Origin: a bacterium OM1 bin76
GTDB taxonomy: Bacteria; Actinomycetota; Acidimicrobiia; Spongiisociales; ZC4RG35
DNA: 64,000 nucleotides
Assembly (NCBI GenBank): GCA_002238785.1
Contig: MPNA01000002.1
Span: 62,001 to 126,000, forward strand
Direction: 5' to 3'
How positions within the stretch are numbered: the first letter of the stretch is position 1; each line of letters begins with the position of its first letter. Below are positions 25,744 through 34,784 of the stretch, in pieces. Both the position numbers and the translations under genes were made by a program. Below the pieces are notes generated by a model, which worked only from the letters and a program-made list of their open reading frames with translations, had not been told where the DNA came from and searched no databases.

Positions 25744-27641
25744 TCGAACTTCCCACCGAGGCGCTGTGGTTGGTGATCGCCTTCCCGCTGGGTGGTGCGT
25801 TGCTGCTCCACTTCGCGGGTCGGTGGCTGGGTGAGCCCCTCGCCGGCTACCTGGCCAGCGCCGCTTCCCTGGCCGCCCTTGCGGTGGCCGCGGTGGCCGC
25901 GGTCCCCTTCTTCACGGGGGAGGGCCATCCCTCACAGTCCCTTTTGTGGGAGTGGATGCCGGCGGTGGGGGCTTCTTTCGAGATCTCCTGGGACCCGCTG
26001 TCGGCTCTGATGACCCTGGTGGTCACCGGGGTGGGTTCTCTGATTCACATCTATTCGGTGGGGTACATGCACGGGGACCCCCGCTTCGCCCGCTTCTTCA
26101 CCTACCTGAACCTCTTCACCGCCTCGATGCTCACGCTCGTGCTGGCAGGGAACTATGCGATGCTGTTCGTGGGTTGGGAGTTGGTGGGTCTTTGTTCCTA
26201 TCTGCTCATCTCCTTCTGGTTCACCCGGCCTTCCGCCGCCTCGGCGGGGAAGAAGGCCTTCGTGGTCAACCGGATCGGCGACTTCGGGTTCCTGATAGCC
26301 CTGATGCTGATCTTCAGCACATTCGGGACACTGTCCTACACGGGGGTGTTCGACCGGGCCGCCCAGGAGTTGAGTGGTTGGGCGCCGACGATCATCGGGC
26401 TGATGCTGGCTGCCGGAGCCGTTGGAAAGTCTGCTCAGATTCCTCTGTACGTGTGGCTTCCCGACGCCATGGAGGGGCCCACTCCCGTCTCGGCTCTGAT
26501 CCACGCCGCCACCATGGTCACCGCCGGAGTGTATGTGATAGCCCGCTCCGCGCCGATATTCGAATTGGCCCCGGTGGCCTCGGGGGTGGTTGCCGCGGTG
26601 GGGGCGATCACTGCCCTGTGGGCGGCGACCATCGCCATCGGCCAGTCTGACATCAAGCGGGTCCTGGCCTACTCGACCATCAGCCAGTTGGGCTACATGT
26701 TCTTGGCGGTTGGGGCCACGGCATACGTGGCGGGGGTCTTCCATCTGATGACCCACGCCTTCTTCAAGGCTCTCTTGTTCCTGGCCGCCGGGTCGGTTAT
26801 TCATGCCATGGGTGGACGCCAGGACATGGAGGAGATGGGGGGCCTGCGCAAAGCCATGCCGGTGACGTTTGTGACGATGGGGGTGGGGGTGGTGGCCATC
26901 GCCGGCATCCCCCCACTGGCCGGATTCTGGTCAAAGGACGAGATCCTGAGTGTGGTCTTCAACCAGGGAGGGTGGTACACGGCTCTGTGGCTGATCGGGT
27001 TGATCACCGCGCTGCTCACCGCTTTTTACATGTTCCGGCAGTTCGTGATGGTGTTTTTGGGCAAACCCCGGTGGCCTGAGGGAGTGACGCCGCACGAGTC
27101 GCCCCGTTCGATGACCGTCCCCCTGGTCATCCTGGCAATCTTATCGGTGGCTGGGGGACTGGTTAACACGCCGTTCCGACTGGGCTTGGAGCACTTTTTG
27201 GAACCGTCCTTCGAAGGCGTTCGGTTGGGGCATCCTCCTGAGGGGGTGGGTTTGGTGCTGGTCCTGGCGGCCCTGGCGGTCGGCGCCGGGGTGGTGGGAG
27301 CGGCGATGGCTTTTTTCGCCTATCACCGTCCCCCCGAGGCTTGGCGCCGGTTCCAATCAGGGTTCGGAAAGCTGTGGGGGTGGTGGGAGAACGCCTACGG
27401 GGTGGATGACGCCTACGGAGCGATGCTGGTGACCCCCGGTCGGCGTCTGTCGGAGCAGACCGCCTTCGGGGTGGACATGAAGGTGGTGGACGGCGCCGTC
27501 AACGGGGTGGCATGGCTGGTTCAGGCCACCGGGCGGTTGATCCGCCCGGCCCAGAGCGGTCTCGTCCGACAGTACGGGCTGTGGTTCGGGCTGGGGCTGG
27601 TGGCGTTGCTGATCTGGATTCTGGTGAGGGGCGTGGCGTGA
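25740..27641 (+). CDS. nuoL: NADH-quinone oxidoreductase subunit L
   Basis: The 633-residue antiporter-like subunit is thought to pump protons at the distal end of the membrane arm. Landmarks are the [26 protein letters not shown] region, the conserved glutamate in [13 protein letters not shown], the lysine helix in [35 protein letters not shown] (key residues GKSAQIP and HAAT) and the long lateral helix near the C-terminus. Full length for the family. The start overlaps nuoK by four bases, and nuoM follows after ten bases. Confidence 0.95.
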   Translation: MIELPTEALWLVIAFPLGGALLLHFAGRWLGEPLAGYLASAASLAALAVAAVAAVPFFTGEGHPSQSLLWEWMPAVGASFEISWDPLSALMTLVVTGVGSLIHIYSVGYMHGDPRFARFFTYLNLFTASMLTLVLAGNYAMLFVGWELVGLCSYLLISFWFTRPSAASAGKKAFVVNRIGDFGFLIALMLIFSTFGTLSYTGVFDRAAQELSGWAPTIIGLMLAAGAVGKSAQIPLYVWLPDAMEGPTPVSALIHAATMVTAGVYVIARSAPIFELAPVASGVVAAVGAITALWAATIAIGQSDIKRVLAYSTISQLGYMFLAVGATAYVAGVFHLMTHAFFKALLFLAAGSVIHAMGGRQDMEEMGGLRKAMPVTFVTMGVGVVAIAGIPPLAGFWSKDEILSVVFNQGGWYTALWLIGLITALLTAFYMFRQFVMVFLGKPRWPEGVTPHESPRSMTVPLVILAILSVAGGLVNTPFRLGLEHFLEPSFEGVRLGHPPEGVGLVLVLAALAVGAGVVGAAMAFFAYHRPPEAWRRFQSGFGKLWGWWENAYGVDDAYGAMLVTPGRRLSEQTAFGVDMKVVDGAVNGVAWLVQATGRLIRPAQSGLVRQYGLWFGLGLVALLIWILVRGVA

Positions 27642-27651
27642 GGGCCGGAAG

Positions 27652-29199
27652 ATGCTGACCCTGCTGGTGCTGACCCCTCTGCTGGGAGCGGTGGTGATCT
27701 CCCTGGTCCCCGCCCGGCGGCGTGAACTGCAACTGCCGTTGGGCATAGCGTTGTCGGCGGCCCCGTTGGGTGTGGCCGGGGCGGTGTTCGTCTCCTTCGA
27801 GAAGGGAGAGGGTTCCTTCCAGATGGTGGAGAAGATGGTCTGGTGGGAACCGTGGGGAATCTCCTGGCATCTGGGCGTGGATGGGATCTCCCTGGGATTG
27901 GTGGCGCTGACCACCTTGCTGTTCCCGTTGAGCCTGGCTGCCTCCGATGCCATCACCCACCGCCGGAAGGCGTTCGTGATGGCCATGCTGGTCCTGGAGA
28001 CCGGCCTGATAGGAACCTTCCTGGCACTGGACCTGGTGTTGTTCTTCGTGTTCTTCGAGGTGATCCTGGTGCCCATGTACCTGATCATCGGGATCTGGGG
28101 AGGGGAGCGTCGGGTCTATGCGGCGGTGAAGTTCTTCATCTACACGGCTGTCGGCTCCGCTTTGCTATTGGCGGCCATCATCGCCCTGGCCGTGATGCAT
28201 GCATCACAGAGTGTGGAGGGGGCGCTCAGCTTCGACTATCTTGCCTTGCTCGACCTTGAAATCTCGTCGACGGCCCAGATGTGGCTGTTCGGCGCCTTCG
28301 CTCTGGCGTTTGCTATCAAGGTGCCCCTCTTTCCCTTCCACACATGGCTCCCGGATGCCCATGTGGAAGCTCCCACGGCGGGATCGGTGCTGCTGGCGGG
28401 AGTGTTGCTGAAGCTCGGCACCTACGGGTTGCTGCGTTTCAACCTCACCCTGTTTCCCGAAGCCACCGTTTCCCTGGTTCCCGTTCTGGCCGTTCTGGCG
28501 GTGGTGGGGATCATCTACGGGGCGGTGGTGGCGATCGTCCAACCTGATCTGAAGAAGTTGGTGGCCTATTCCTCGGTGAGCCATCTCGGTTTCGTGGTAC
28601 TCGGTATTTTCGCTCTCACCTCCGCCGGTCTGCAGGGGGCCGTCATCCAGAACGTCAACCACGGTCTCACCACGGGAGCGCTGTTCCTGTTGGTGGGGAT
28701 GCTTTACGATCGGCGTCATACCAAGAAGATCGCCGACTTCGGGGGTCTGGCCAGCCGGGTGCCCATGATGGCGGGTTTCTTCCTGTTCATGGCCTTTGCT
28801 TCCATCGGCCTGCCCGGTTTGAACGGGTTCGTCGGGGAGTTCCTGGTGTTGGTGGGCAGTTTCCCCTCCCTTCCGGCATATGCGGTGGTGGCTGCCTTCG
28901 GGGTGGTGCTGGCTGCCATCTACATGCTGTGGGCCTATCAGCGGGTGTTCACCGGACCTCTGACGGGGATGGCGAACCGGAAGTTGGTGGATCTGTCTCC
29001 CAAGGAGACGGCGATCCTTTCGCCGCTGGCAGCCCTGGTGCTGCTGTTGGGGCTTTATCCGGGGATCCTGCTGGATCGAACGGCGCCTTCAGTGGAGGCA
29101 ATCTTGGACCGCATCGAGCAGACCACCGATTACCAGGTGCCGTCACCGGGTCGGCTGGAGGATGTCTTTGCCTCCGGATCAGGGGATGGTGAGGGATGA
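27652..29199 (+). CDS. nuoM: NADH-quinone oxidoreductase subunit M
   Basis: The 515-residue antiporter-like subunit of complex I has about fourteen hydrophobic helices. It contains the proton_antipo_M core with FFEVILVPMYLIIGIWGG (conserved glutamate), FAIKVPLFPFHTWLPDAH (conserved lysine), and VAYSSVSHLGFVVLG. A GGAAG precedes the ATG. The stop overlaps the nuoN start as ATGA. The gene is complete. Confidence 0.95.
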   Translation: MLTLLVLTPLLGAVVISLVPARRRELQLPLGIALSAAPLGVAGAVFVSFEKGEGSFQMVEKMVWWEPWGISWHLGVDGISLGLVALTTLLFPLSLAASDAITHRRKAFVMAMLVLETGLIGTFLALDLVLFFVFFEVILVPMYLIIGIWGGERRVYAAVKFFIYTAVGSALLLAAIIALAVMHASQSVEGALSFDYLALLDLEISSTAQMWLFGAFALAFAIKVPLFPFHTWLPDAHVEAPTAGSVLLAGVLLKLGTYGLLRFNLTLFPEATVSLVPVLAVLAVVGIIYGAVVAIVQPDLKKLVAYSSVSHLGFVVLGIFALTSAGLQGAVIQNVNHGLTTGALFLLVGMLYDRRHTKKIADFGGLASRVPMMAGFFLFMAFASIGLPGLNGFVGEFLVLVGSFPSLPAYAVVAAFGVVLAAIYMLWAYQRVFTGPLTGMANRKLVDLSPKETAILSPLAALVLLLGLYPGILLDRTAPSVEAILDRIEQTTDYQVPSPGRLEDVFASGSGDGEG

Positions 29200-30650
29200 G
29201 CCCGGGCGCATTTCCTGACGTGGCGTGGGCCGGTTTGGCGCCCGAGTTGGTGATGGTGTTGGGAGCGGTGGTCTTACTCCTGCTGGATGTGCAGGTGAAA
29301 CCGGGTGTCAAGGTGTTGTGGAGGTCTGCTTCGGCGATCATGGTGATTGCCCTGGCATTGGGGATTTGGCAGTGGATTGTCACCGAACCCGGGGGAGAGT
29401 TGGCTTTTGGAGGGATGCTGATCTTGGATCCGGCGGCGGCTTTTGCTCGGCTGGTGGTGTTGGTGGTCTCCATCTTGGCGATTTCCGCGGGGCGCAGCCT
29501 CTTCGTCCAACTGGGCAACCGGGCGGCGGAGGGTTTGGCGTTGGTGCTTTTGGCGTCGGCCGGTTTCGTTTTGATGGCTGCTTCCCAGAACCTGGTGATG
29601 ATGTTTCTGGGGCTGGAGATGGGGTCGATCTCTCTTTACATTCTGGCTGGCATCACCGGTGATGGGGTGCGGTCCGACGAGGCGGCTCTCAAGTACCTGT
29701 TACTAGGGGCGGTGGCCTCGGCGGTCTTCATCTACGGCGTCGCCCTGGTCTTTGCGGGGACCGGTTCGCTGGGGTTGGTCGCCATCGGGGGCTTTCTCGC
29801 CCAGTATCTGGTGCTTTCCCCGGCGGTTCTTCTGATTGGAATCGGTCTCATTACGGTGGGTCTGTGTTTCAAGGTGGCGGCGGCTCCCTTCCATGTGTGG
29901 GCGCCGGATGTCTACCAGGGCGCCCCGGCTGGGATTGTGGGCTACATGGCGGCGGTGGCCAAGGTGGGAGGTTTTGCGGCATTGGCCCGGGTTCTCCTGT
30001 CTGGTTTCGGGACCTTCCGGGCCGACTGGGCGCTGGTGGTGGCCGCAATCGCGGCCCTCTCCATGATGGTGGGAGCGGTGATGGCCATCATTTCGACCGA
30101 TATCCGTCGCCTGCTGGCCTATTCGGGGGTGGCCCACGCCGGTTTCATTCTGACGGGACTGGCCTCCGGCGCCCCTGGATCACCCTCGGTCTGGTTCTAT
30201 CTGGCGGTCTACACCGTGCAACTGGTGGCAGCGTTCTCGGTGATCTCGGCCGTGGGAGGAGCGGCATCCTCTGGATCGGCGCTGTCTGACTATCGGGGCC
30301 TGTACCGGCGTTCGCCGTTCCTGGCGATTGCGCTGTCGGTCTCGCTGCTCGGAATGGCGGGCCTTCCCTTGACCACCGGCTTCGTGGCCAAACTGGGCGT
30401 CTTCCTGCAGGCTTGGCAACACGGTCTGCAGTGGCTGGTGGTAGTGGCGGTGCTCGCCTCGGCGATGGCGATCTACCTGTATCTGCGGGTGATAGTCACC
30501 ATGTACATGCATTCTCCGACCACAGACGATCCGGTGGGTTCCGACCGGCCCACCTTCTGGGCTTTGGGCTTTGCAACGGCCGTCACGGTGGTCCTGGGAG
30601 TCTTCCCTCAGCCCCTGCTCAAACTGGTCGAATCAGCGATCTATCTGTGA
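29196..30650 (+). CDS. nuoN: NADH-quinone oxidoreductase subunit N
   Basis: The 484-residue third antiporter-like subunit has the conserved glutamate in FLGLEMGSISLYIL and the lysine-bearing CFKVAAAPFHVWAPDVYQGAP, followed by AKVGGFAAL and RLLAYSGVAHAGF. It ends the nuoH-N run. The 3' end is followed within four bases by an AT-rich tandem repeat and then by two GC-rich hairpins, so transcription of the complex I genes probably ends there. Confidence 0.95.
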   Translation: MSPGAFPDVAWAGLAPELVMVLGAVVLLLLDVQVKPGVKVLWRSASAIMVIALALGIWQWIVTEPGGELAFGGMLILDPAAAFARLVVLVVSILAISAGRSLFVQLGNRAAEGLALVLLASAGFVLMAASQNLVMMFLGLEMGSISLYILAGITGDGVRSDEAALKYLLLGAVASAVFIYGVALVFAGTGSLGLVAIGGFLAQYLVLSPAVLLIGIGLITVGLCFKVAAAPFHVWAPDVYQGAPAGIVGYMAAVAKVGGFAALARVLLSGFGTFRADWALVVAAIAALSMMVGAVMAIISTDIRRLLAYSGVAHAGFILTGLASGAPGSPSVWFYLAVYTVQLVAAFSVISAVGGAASSGSALSDYRGLYRRSPFLAIALSVSLLGMAGLPLTTGFVAKLGVFLQAWQHGLQWLVVVAVLASAMAIYLYLRVIVTMYMHSPTTDDPVGSDRPTFWALGFATAVTVVLGVFPQPLLKLVESAIYL

Positions 30651-30653
30651 GGG

Positions 30654-30803
30654 TTTCTCGGAAGATATTGATATCTTTTCAGAGAAAGACCGGTTCTGAT
30701 CTCATTGTGGAGAAAGATATTAATAAGTTTCTTGGGAAAGATATTGCAATCTTTTCAGAGAAAGACCGGTCTGGCTCTCTTTGTGGAGAAAGATATTAAT
30801 AAG
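30654..30803. repeat. AT-rich tandem repeat (74 and 76 bp) behind nuoN
   Basis: Two head-to-tail copies (30654-30727 and 30728-30803) share long blocks such as TTTTCAGAGAAAGACCGG and GTGGAGAAAGATATTAATAAG. Each copy can fold a hairpin: 30655-30686 with TTCTC/GAGAA and an inner GAAGATAT/ATATCTTT helix, and 30728-30763 with TTTCT/AGAAA and AAAGAT/ATCTTT. The loops differ but pairing is kept. Base composition is far more AT-rich than the flanks. No IS ends or open frame with known homology are seen. Confidence 0.8.
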
Positions 30804-30813
30804 TTTTATTATT

Positions 30814-30874
30814 GGGCACGGTAATAGCGTCGTGCCCTGGTTCTCCCCTCTGCTCGGGCCAGGCCGGCCCGAGC
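30814..30874. terminator. two hairpins between convergent genes, probable bidirectional terminator
   Basis: GGGCACG (30814-30820) pairs with CGTGCCC (30831-30837) over a 10-base loop. Directly after it GCTCGGGCC (30852-30860) pairs with GGCCCGAGC (30866-30874) over five bases. Neither has a strong T-tract, so termination may be aided by Rho. The site lies between nuoN (plus) and the Ntn hydrolase gene (minus). Confidence 0.55.
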
Positions 30875-30929
30875 CAAATCGTTCAGGATGCTTCTCACCA
30901 TGGCCATCTCTTCCCCGGGGAAGGCTCTC

Positions 30930-31739
30930 TCAGGCTATCGGTAAAGGCTGTCTAGTGGACGGGTAAGCGTCCCGGAGGGAGTCGGCGGCGGCGGGGTTCC
31001 AGTCCGATCCGAAGGGAAGGCGCAGTGCCAGACGTTGGGGGTTCTGGCACGGTTTGCCCTGGGTGACATGCAGGATGGTGCTATCAGCAAGGCGCTCGAA
31101 GACGTAGGAATAGACCGTGTCATAGGAGGTGTGATTGCAGATTCCGGAATCGCCGTCGTCGTGGGACTCCTGCAACCGGAAGATTTCCGGCAGGTCGGAG
31201 GCCTCCCGGATCCGGCGGGAAGCTGATCGCAGCCGGGGAACGGTGGTGACGGTGTCGTCGTCATCGGGGGTGGCGCCCAACTCCACATGATGGTTGGAAC
31301 GGGCTATCCGGTCGTCGCCCTGGTAGGTGGCTTTGAGTTCCTGTCCCCTGACTTCCACGGTGGCCAACTCGTGTTCATCGATCATCACCAGGTTGGCCCA
31401 GATGTAGGGATCCCGGCGCATCGCCCGTTCCACGGCTTCCACCCCGCTGCGGACATCGGTCCCCTCCCGCAACGCGATCTCCGTCAACCGGTCGTAGTTG
31501 AGCCCGGGGACGGTACGCACATTGGAGTCACAGCACAGCAGCCCATGACGGTTGGCGCCCAGAGAGAAACCGGAGAATCGGTCCAGGTCGGGATCGGTTC
31601 CTGCCCAGGTTTCGACCCCGGCGATTCCAAACACATCCTGCTCGACCACCAGCAGATCCTCAAAACTGACCCTCCCAAAGTCCTTGTTCTTGAACAGCAG
31701 ATACCCCGTATCGGTGCGCAGCGCGCCAGTGGTGCACAT
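30930..31739 (-). CDS. Ntn-hydrolase of the acyl-CoA:6-APA acyltransferase/C45-like group
   Basis: The 269-residue product begins Met-Cys-Thr-Thr. Removal of the initiator Met would expose Cys2 as an N-terminal nucleophile, the hallmark of this Ntn-hydrolase group. Further support comes from LLFKNKDFGR, the SLGANRHGLLCCDSNV segment and the GLNYDRLTEIALREG helix, which resemble linear-amide hydrolases and C45 acyltransferases. Such enzymes cleave or form amides of small peptides or acylated amines. The substrate is unknown. An AGAGGA precedes the ATG. It is convergent with nuoN and divergent from the peptide-transporter operon, with which it may share a function in peptide use. Confidence 0.7.
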   Translation of the reverse strand: MCTTGALRTDTGYLLFKNKDFGRVSFEDLLVVEQDVFGIAGVETWAGTDPDLDRFSGFSLGANRHGLLCCDSNVRTVPGLNYDRLTEIALREGTDVRSGVEAVERAMRRDPYIWANLVMIDEHELATVEVRGQELKATYQGDDRIARSNHHVELGATPDDDDTVTTVPRLRSASRRIREASDLPEIFRLQESHDDGDSGICNHTSYDTVYSYVFERLADSTILHVTQGKPCQNPQRLALRLPFGSDWNPAAADSLRDAYPSTRQPLPIA

Positions 31740-31916
31740 TCTGAGTCCTCTCGGTTGCTGTCTGCAATGCTAAAACGGACGCCCCAGACTGTCCATACCA
31801 GTGATACCGGACCCGACGCTGTACTCAGGTGGGTGCGCAGGGATCGGTTACCATGTGATCAGCTAAGGCGTTCCGGTGGAGTTGCTATTCTGAACCGCAA
31901 CGTTCATGAATAGGGT

Positions 31917-31945
31917 TTGACACCCTTGATCCGCGGAAATAGGCT
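31917..31945 (+). promoter_or_regulatory. predicted promoter of the peptide ABC transporter operon
   Basis: A perfect TTGACA (31917-31922) is followed after 17 bases by TAGGCT (31940-31945), which keeps the key -10 positions. Transcription would begin near the AAGGAG Shine-Dalgarno, giving a very short leader. An inverted repeat TGAAC-N6-GTTCA at 31891-31906 lies just upstream and could bind a regulator. Confidence 0.45.
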
Positions 31946-31964
31946 GCTAACAAGGAGTAACGCG

Positions 31965-33743
31965 ATGACGGAGAACAGTCCCGAGATCCAAGGCATCTTG
32001 GACGAATACCAGCAGAAGAAGCTAAGCCGACGCCAGTTCCTCAAGAAGGCCGGGGCGGCAGGAATCGGGGCGACGGTCGCCGCCGGTCTGCTGGCCTCCT
32101 GCGGAGGGGATGAGGAACCGGCCGCTACCACCGCAGCGCCTGCCACCACCGCGGCGCCTGCCACCACCGCGGCGCCCACTACCACCGAGGCCATGCCGGC
32201 GGGGCCGACCAAGGGTGGAACTTTGCGTGAGGGGTACAACCGGGACGTCTCCAAGCATGACCCGATCACCACCAACTGGTACGACCCGGCGTTCTTCGCC
32301 ATTTATGAGGCCATTGTGACGATCGACCCCGACGGGAACTTCGTACCGCAGTACTGCACTGACTTCGGTGTTTCCGATGATGGTCTGGAGTACTGGTTCG
32401 CAGTCGAGGATCGCCAGTCTCATTCCGGCGGAACCATCACCGCTGCCGACGTGGCCGAGTTCTACCGCATCCAAAAGTTCAGCTTCATAGCTGGTCTGGC
32501 TGCTCCCATCGGTTCCTACCGGTCGGAAGGCAACCGGGTCATCGCTGAAATGAACAACCCCTGGGTGGGAACCTACGGTCCTCTGGCCACCGGCTACTGG
32601 CGGATCGCCAACATCAACACTTGGAAAGATGTGGGGCAATACGACGACGAGACCGGCCTGGCCGGCGAAGGCGTGGTTGCTTCCACCTATGGGACCGAGG
32701 TGGTTGACGCCACGGGCCCGTTCCAGCACACCGAGTGGGTACCGGGCAGTCATTCCCTGGTGACCCGCTGGGACGACTACCCCGGCTCCAACGTTCCCTA
32801 TTTCGAGAACAAGGGCCCGGCTCACCTCGACGCTATTCGGTGGTCGGTTATCACCGAGGCAGGACAACGGGCCACCCAGTTGGAGAACGGGGACATCGAC
32901 ACGCTCATCAACCCCGCGCACCAGGACCTGGCGCGTCTGGAGTCCAATCCGGACCTGACGGTGTATCGCCATCCCGAGTGGTCGGGGTACTTCATGTTCA
33001 TGAACCAGGAGAACTTCCCCGAGTTGTTCGGTGACTTGGACACCCGCAAAGGCCTTTCTCACGCTGTTGAGCGGGAAGGCATGGTGCAGGCCCTGCTGTT
33101 CGGCAATGGCGCGGCAACCTACGGTCCTTTCCCCACTCCCGACCGCTACTACGAGCCGGCGGTGGAAGAACTCAACAACTACGACGTTGATGAGGCAAAC
33201 CGTCTCCTTGACGGCGCCGGTTGGGAAATGGGCAGCGATGGAGTGAGAACCCGCAATGGCACTCGCCTTGAGTTCGAGTTCATGGTGGAGAACGAGTCCC
33301 TCCAGGTCGCCATCGGCAACGCGGCTGCCGCCCAATTCTCGGTGGTTGGCGCCCAGGCCAATGTCAACGTGGTCGACCGGGCAGTGTGGTTCGAGCGGGC
33401 CGGTAGCGATCAGGTTCCGGCCGGATTGTTCATGTGGCTGTGGCCGATTTCGGCGGACATCATTCCGCTGTTCTGCAACTCAGCGGTGATCCCCTCGCCC
33501 AATTGGTCCCATGCCAGGGAAGAGCGCATCGACCAGGCAATCGCCGACTGGCAGGCGGCAGGTACCCAGGAGGCAGCCCAAAAGGCACAGTCCGACCTGC
33601 AGTTGGCGTGGGCCGAGTTGCTGCCCAACATCTCCTTCATCAACCAGAACGCCACCTTTGTGAAGAACAACCGAGTGCACGGTTGGGCACCCTTTGTGTG
33701 GCTCCTCTATCCGTATTACAACGACACCTGGATCGAGTCCTAA
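31965..33743 (+). CDS. peptide-type ABC transporter substrate-binding lipoprotein (family 5)
   Basis: The 592-residue product has a signal with twin arginines (SRRQFLKKAG, about residues 21-30), a hydrophobic stretch and a lipobox LASC, so it is probably a Tat-exported lipoprotein anchored at Cys46. A Thr/Ala/Pro-rich linker (TTAAPATTAAP) of about 30 residues follows, then an SBP_bac_5 fold with repeated aromatic loops. It would capture a peptide or similar solute and deliver it to the permeases encoded next. The ATG at 31965 has AAGGAG eight bases upstream; the open frame to 31917 overlaps the promoter. A strong terminator separates it from the permease genes, consistent with higher expression of the binding protein. 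Confidence 0.88.
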   Translation: MTENSPEIQGILDEYQQKKLSRRQFLKKAGAAGIGATVAAGLLASCGGDEEPAATTAAPATTAAPATTAAPTTTEAMPAGPTKGGTLREGYNRDVSKHDPITTNWYDPAFFAIYEAIVTIDPDGNFVPQYCTDFGVSDDGLEYWFAVEDRQSHSGGTITAADVAEFYRIQKFSFIAGLAAPIGSYRSEGNRVIAEMNNPWVGTYGPLATGYWRIANINTWKDVGQYDDETGLAGEGVVASTYGTEVVDATGPFQHTEWVPGSHSLVTRWDDYPGSNVPYFENKGPAHLDAIRWSVITEAGQRATQLENGDIDTLINPAHQDLARLESNPDLTVYRHPEWSGYFMFMNQENFPELFGDLDTRKGLSHAVEREGMVQALLFGNGAATYGPFPTPDRYYEPAVEELNNYDVDEANRLLDGAGWEMGSDGVRTRNGTRLEFEFMVENESLQVAIGNAAAAQFSVVGAQANVNVVDRAVWFERAGSDQVPAGLFMWLWPISADIIPLFCNSAVIPSPNWSHAREERIDQAIADWQAAGTQEAAQKAQSDLQLAWAELLPNISFINQNATFVKNNRVHGWAPFVWLLYPYYNDTWIES

Positions 33744-33760
33744 ACCCGATCCAAATCCAC

Positions 33761-33798
33761 AAGGACCCCCGTTCCCGTCCACGGAGCGGGGGTCCTTT
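33761..33798 (+). terminator. rho-independent terminator or attenuator after the binding-protein gene
   Basis: AAGGACCCCCG (33761-33771) pairs perfectly over 11 bp with CGGGGGTCCTT (33787-33797), across a 15-base loop, and the 3' arm ends in TTT. It lies inside the transporter operon, 45 bases before the next gene, so it probably reduces rather than abolishes permease transcription. Confidence 0.8.
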
Positions 33799-33842
33799 CA
33801 TGAATCAAACGTCCTTGGACAAACCTCTACACTGACCCCGTA

Positions 33843-34784
33843 ATGACTTCTTCAACCCCCGAGTCCTATCTGGCCGAGTGGAATCAACGACTGCTGGACT
33901 TCGAAGAGAGCCGGCATGTATCGCTGCTGAGGCGGGCCATGCGGAACCTGGTGCGAAACCGGCTTCTGCTGACTGGGACGATATTGGCGTTGCTGGTGGT
34001 GGGGGCGGGCCTGTTGGGGCCGATCATCATCGGTGGCGACTATGAGTTGATCAACTTCTCCAACACTCACGCCACCCCTTTCACCGAAGACGCCCTGTTG
34101 GGAACCGACCATCTGGGCAGGGACACCGCTATCAGGCTGTTCGTGGCCATTCGCGTCAGCCTGGCGGTGGCGGTGGGAGTCACTGGATTGGCGTTGGTGG
34201 TCGGATTGGCGTTGGGTACCGTGGCCGGATACCGGGGTGGCTGGAGCGACAGGTCGCTCAGCGGAGTCATGGACTTTATCTGGGGCTTCCCGTTGATCCT
34301 GGTGGCGGTGTTGTTCGCCGGGGGACTTGGGGAAGGTTTGCTGTCGGTGATCCTGGCGGTGGGATTGGTGAACATGGCGGCGATCGCCCGAGTGGTACGG
34401 GGTGAGGTGCTGTCTCTGTCGGAGCGGGAATTCATAGAAGCCGCCCGAGCCGGGGGACTCTCCAACGGACGGATAATAAGAAAGCACCTGCTTCCCAACA
34501 TCCTGGCTCCCGCTCTGGTCCTCGCCTCCTACTACATCGCGGTGGCCATCATTGCCGAGGCGGCGCTGTCCTTCATCGGTCTGGGCGCCCAGCCTCCCCT
34601 GCCCAGCTTGGGGCAGATGGTGGCGGAGGGACGCAACTTCCTGCAACTCAATCACTGGGAGACCACCATTCCCGGCCTCACGCTGGTGCTCATGGTGCTA
34701 TCGGTCAGCCTGATCGGCGACGGTCTGCGAGACGTCTTCGATCCCAGGTTGCGGCATGAAGCCAAGGGGGTGGAGGCGACATGA
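33843..34784 (+). CDS. peptide-type ABC transporter permease (DppC-like)
   Basis: The 313-residue product has an N-terminal OppC-type segment, six hydrophobic helices and the BPD_transp_1 coupling motif EFIEAARAGGLSNGRIIRKH. The periplasmic GTDHLGRD motif is diagnostic of DppC/OppC. It pairs with the DppB-like permease encoded directly downstream with an ATGA overlap. The ATG at 33843 lacks a strong Shine-Dalgarno. Substrate unknown; peptides are the family default, but nickel, sugars or opines also occur. Confidence 0.9.
   Translation: MTSSTPESYLAEWNQRLLDFEESRHVSLLRRAMRNLVRNRLLLTGTILALLVVGAGLLGPIIIGGDYELINFSNTHATPFTEDALLGTDHLGRDTAIRLFVAIRVSLAVAVGVTGLALVVGLALGTVAGYRGGWSDRSLSGVMDFIWGFPLILVAVLFAGGLGEGLLSVILAVGLVNMAAIARVVRGEVLSLSEREFIEAARAGGLSNGRIIRKHLLPNILAPALVLASYYIAVAIIAEAALSFIGLGAQPPLPSLGQMVAEGRNFLQLNHWETTIPGLTLVLMVLSVSLIGDGLRDVFDPRLRHEAKGVEAT

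Noticed and set aside
30654-30803. CRISPR array
   Set aside because: Only two long units directly abut with no unique spacers, and no cas genes are present.
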